Below are positions 63,967 through 64,000 of a stretch of DNA of 64,000 bases, piece by piece. The notes beneath the pieces were generated by a model that was given only the letters and a program-made list of their open reading frames with translations, did no database searches and had not been told where the DNA came from. The position numbers and the translations under genes are program-made. Location of the stretch: the NCBI RefSeq assembly GCF_900996235.1, contig NZ_CAAJGM010000110.1, positions 85,708 to 149,707 of the forward strand, given 5' to 3'. Numbering within the stretch: position 1 is the stretch's first letter; every line of letters begins with the position of its first letter. Source of the DNA: Paraburkholderia sp. BCC1885. GTDB lineage: Bacteria > Pseudomonadota > Gammaproteobacteria > Burkholderiales > Burkholderiaceae.

Positions 63967-64000
63967 TCAGAGTCTCCAGAGAAGAAGCATGGAAGTCGAG
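63952..64000 (+). CDS. 5' end of a probable IS66 accessory/transposase ORF (partial)
   Basis: Sixteen residues are visible (MDITLSESPEKKHGSR) before the window edge. The frame also contains an in-frame ATG at 63931. Composition, strand and distance from the IS end fit the first ORF of IS66-family elements, which often starts with a short acidic segment and then a basic helix-turn-helix. Too short for a firm call. Confidence 0.4.
   Translation, partial: MDITLSESPEKKHGSR

Larger units (their letters stand above)
63877..64000 (+). mobile_element. left end of a probable IS66-family insertion sequence
   Basis: The ClC reading frame loses its family character exactly at GTAAGCGGCTCGTCCCC. IS66-family ends begin with GTAA, and many with GTAAGCG. 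About 75 bases inside, a new protein start reads MDITLSESPEKKHGSR, consistent in position and composition with the first IS66 ORF. The 8 bases before the end (CGAGAAAA) would be the target duplication. The rest lies beyond the window. Confidence 0.6.

Overview
The window looks like a chromosomal or chromid segment from a Paraburkholderia/Burkholderia-type betaproteobacterium. This rests on GC-rich coding DNA, a GTG-started Burkholderia-type porin, LpxO-like and RND/NodT efflux genes, a phn cluster ending in a hexapeptide transferase, and CbtAB behind a cobalamin riboswitch. It is mostly intact core and accessory metabolism. No tRNA, rRNA or CRISPR was seen. The only mobile DNA is a probable IS66-family end at the right edge.

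Layout. 1-2250: an AHL-type LuxR regulator, a small winged-helix protein, and a textbook lux box with a -10 reading leftwards. 2250-4800: an exported DUF2252 protein, a nucleotidyltransferase-like protein and an ASCH protein. 4800-9550: leftward phosphonate genes (phnM, then phnDCE and a hexapeptide transferase), with one palindrome repeated upstream of phnM and phnD. 9850-15960: a leftward polyol operon (three SDR dehydrogenases, PfkB kinase, stand-alone GatZ/KbaZ protein, ROK repressor) behind a promoter whose -35/-10 spacer holds a perfect palindrome. 16100-24100: LpxO-like hydroxylase, exported alpha/beta hydrolase, chemoreceptor, siderophore-type TonB receptor with a PepSY-type membrane protein. 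24200-28400: a sugar ABC importer with its own operator-like sites. 28400-33000: MlaC-like protein, glycine-zipper lipoprotein, Usp, LysR/SDR divergent pair and a decayed MHYT gene. 33400-40400: a full tripartite RND pump followed by its TetR regulator. 40500-46900: small exported protein, RlpA-like protein, Pr6Pr protein, manganese catalase, porin, CelD-like acetyltransferase, histidine phosphatase. 46990-53000: B12 riboswitch with cbtBA, a cystathionine gamma-synthase family enzyme, and divergent metE/metR. 53000-55200: MarR-controlled DHA2 exporter and a candidate orphan small RNA. 55700-64000: large TonB receptor, a non-coding stretch, HD protein, haem catalase, uracil-DNA glycosylase-like protein, and a MarR-ClC pair cut by the IS.

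How the genes work together. Several transcription units carry a clear palindrome next to a regulator of matching type: LuxR, ROK, TetR and MarR (twice). The phosphonate transporter and PhnM share an operator, which implies one regulator outside the window. The polyol operon has no transporter of its own; the ABC importer 8 kb away is a possible but unproven partner. CbtAB import under B12 control sits close to the B12-independent MetE, so cobalamin status may bear on both.

Limits. All calls come from reading the sequence and translations. No database search was possible. Substrates of the transporters, dehydrogenases and receptors are inferred.
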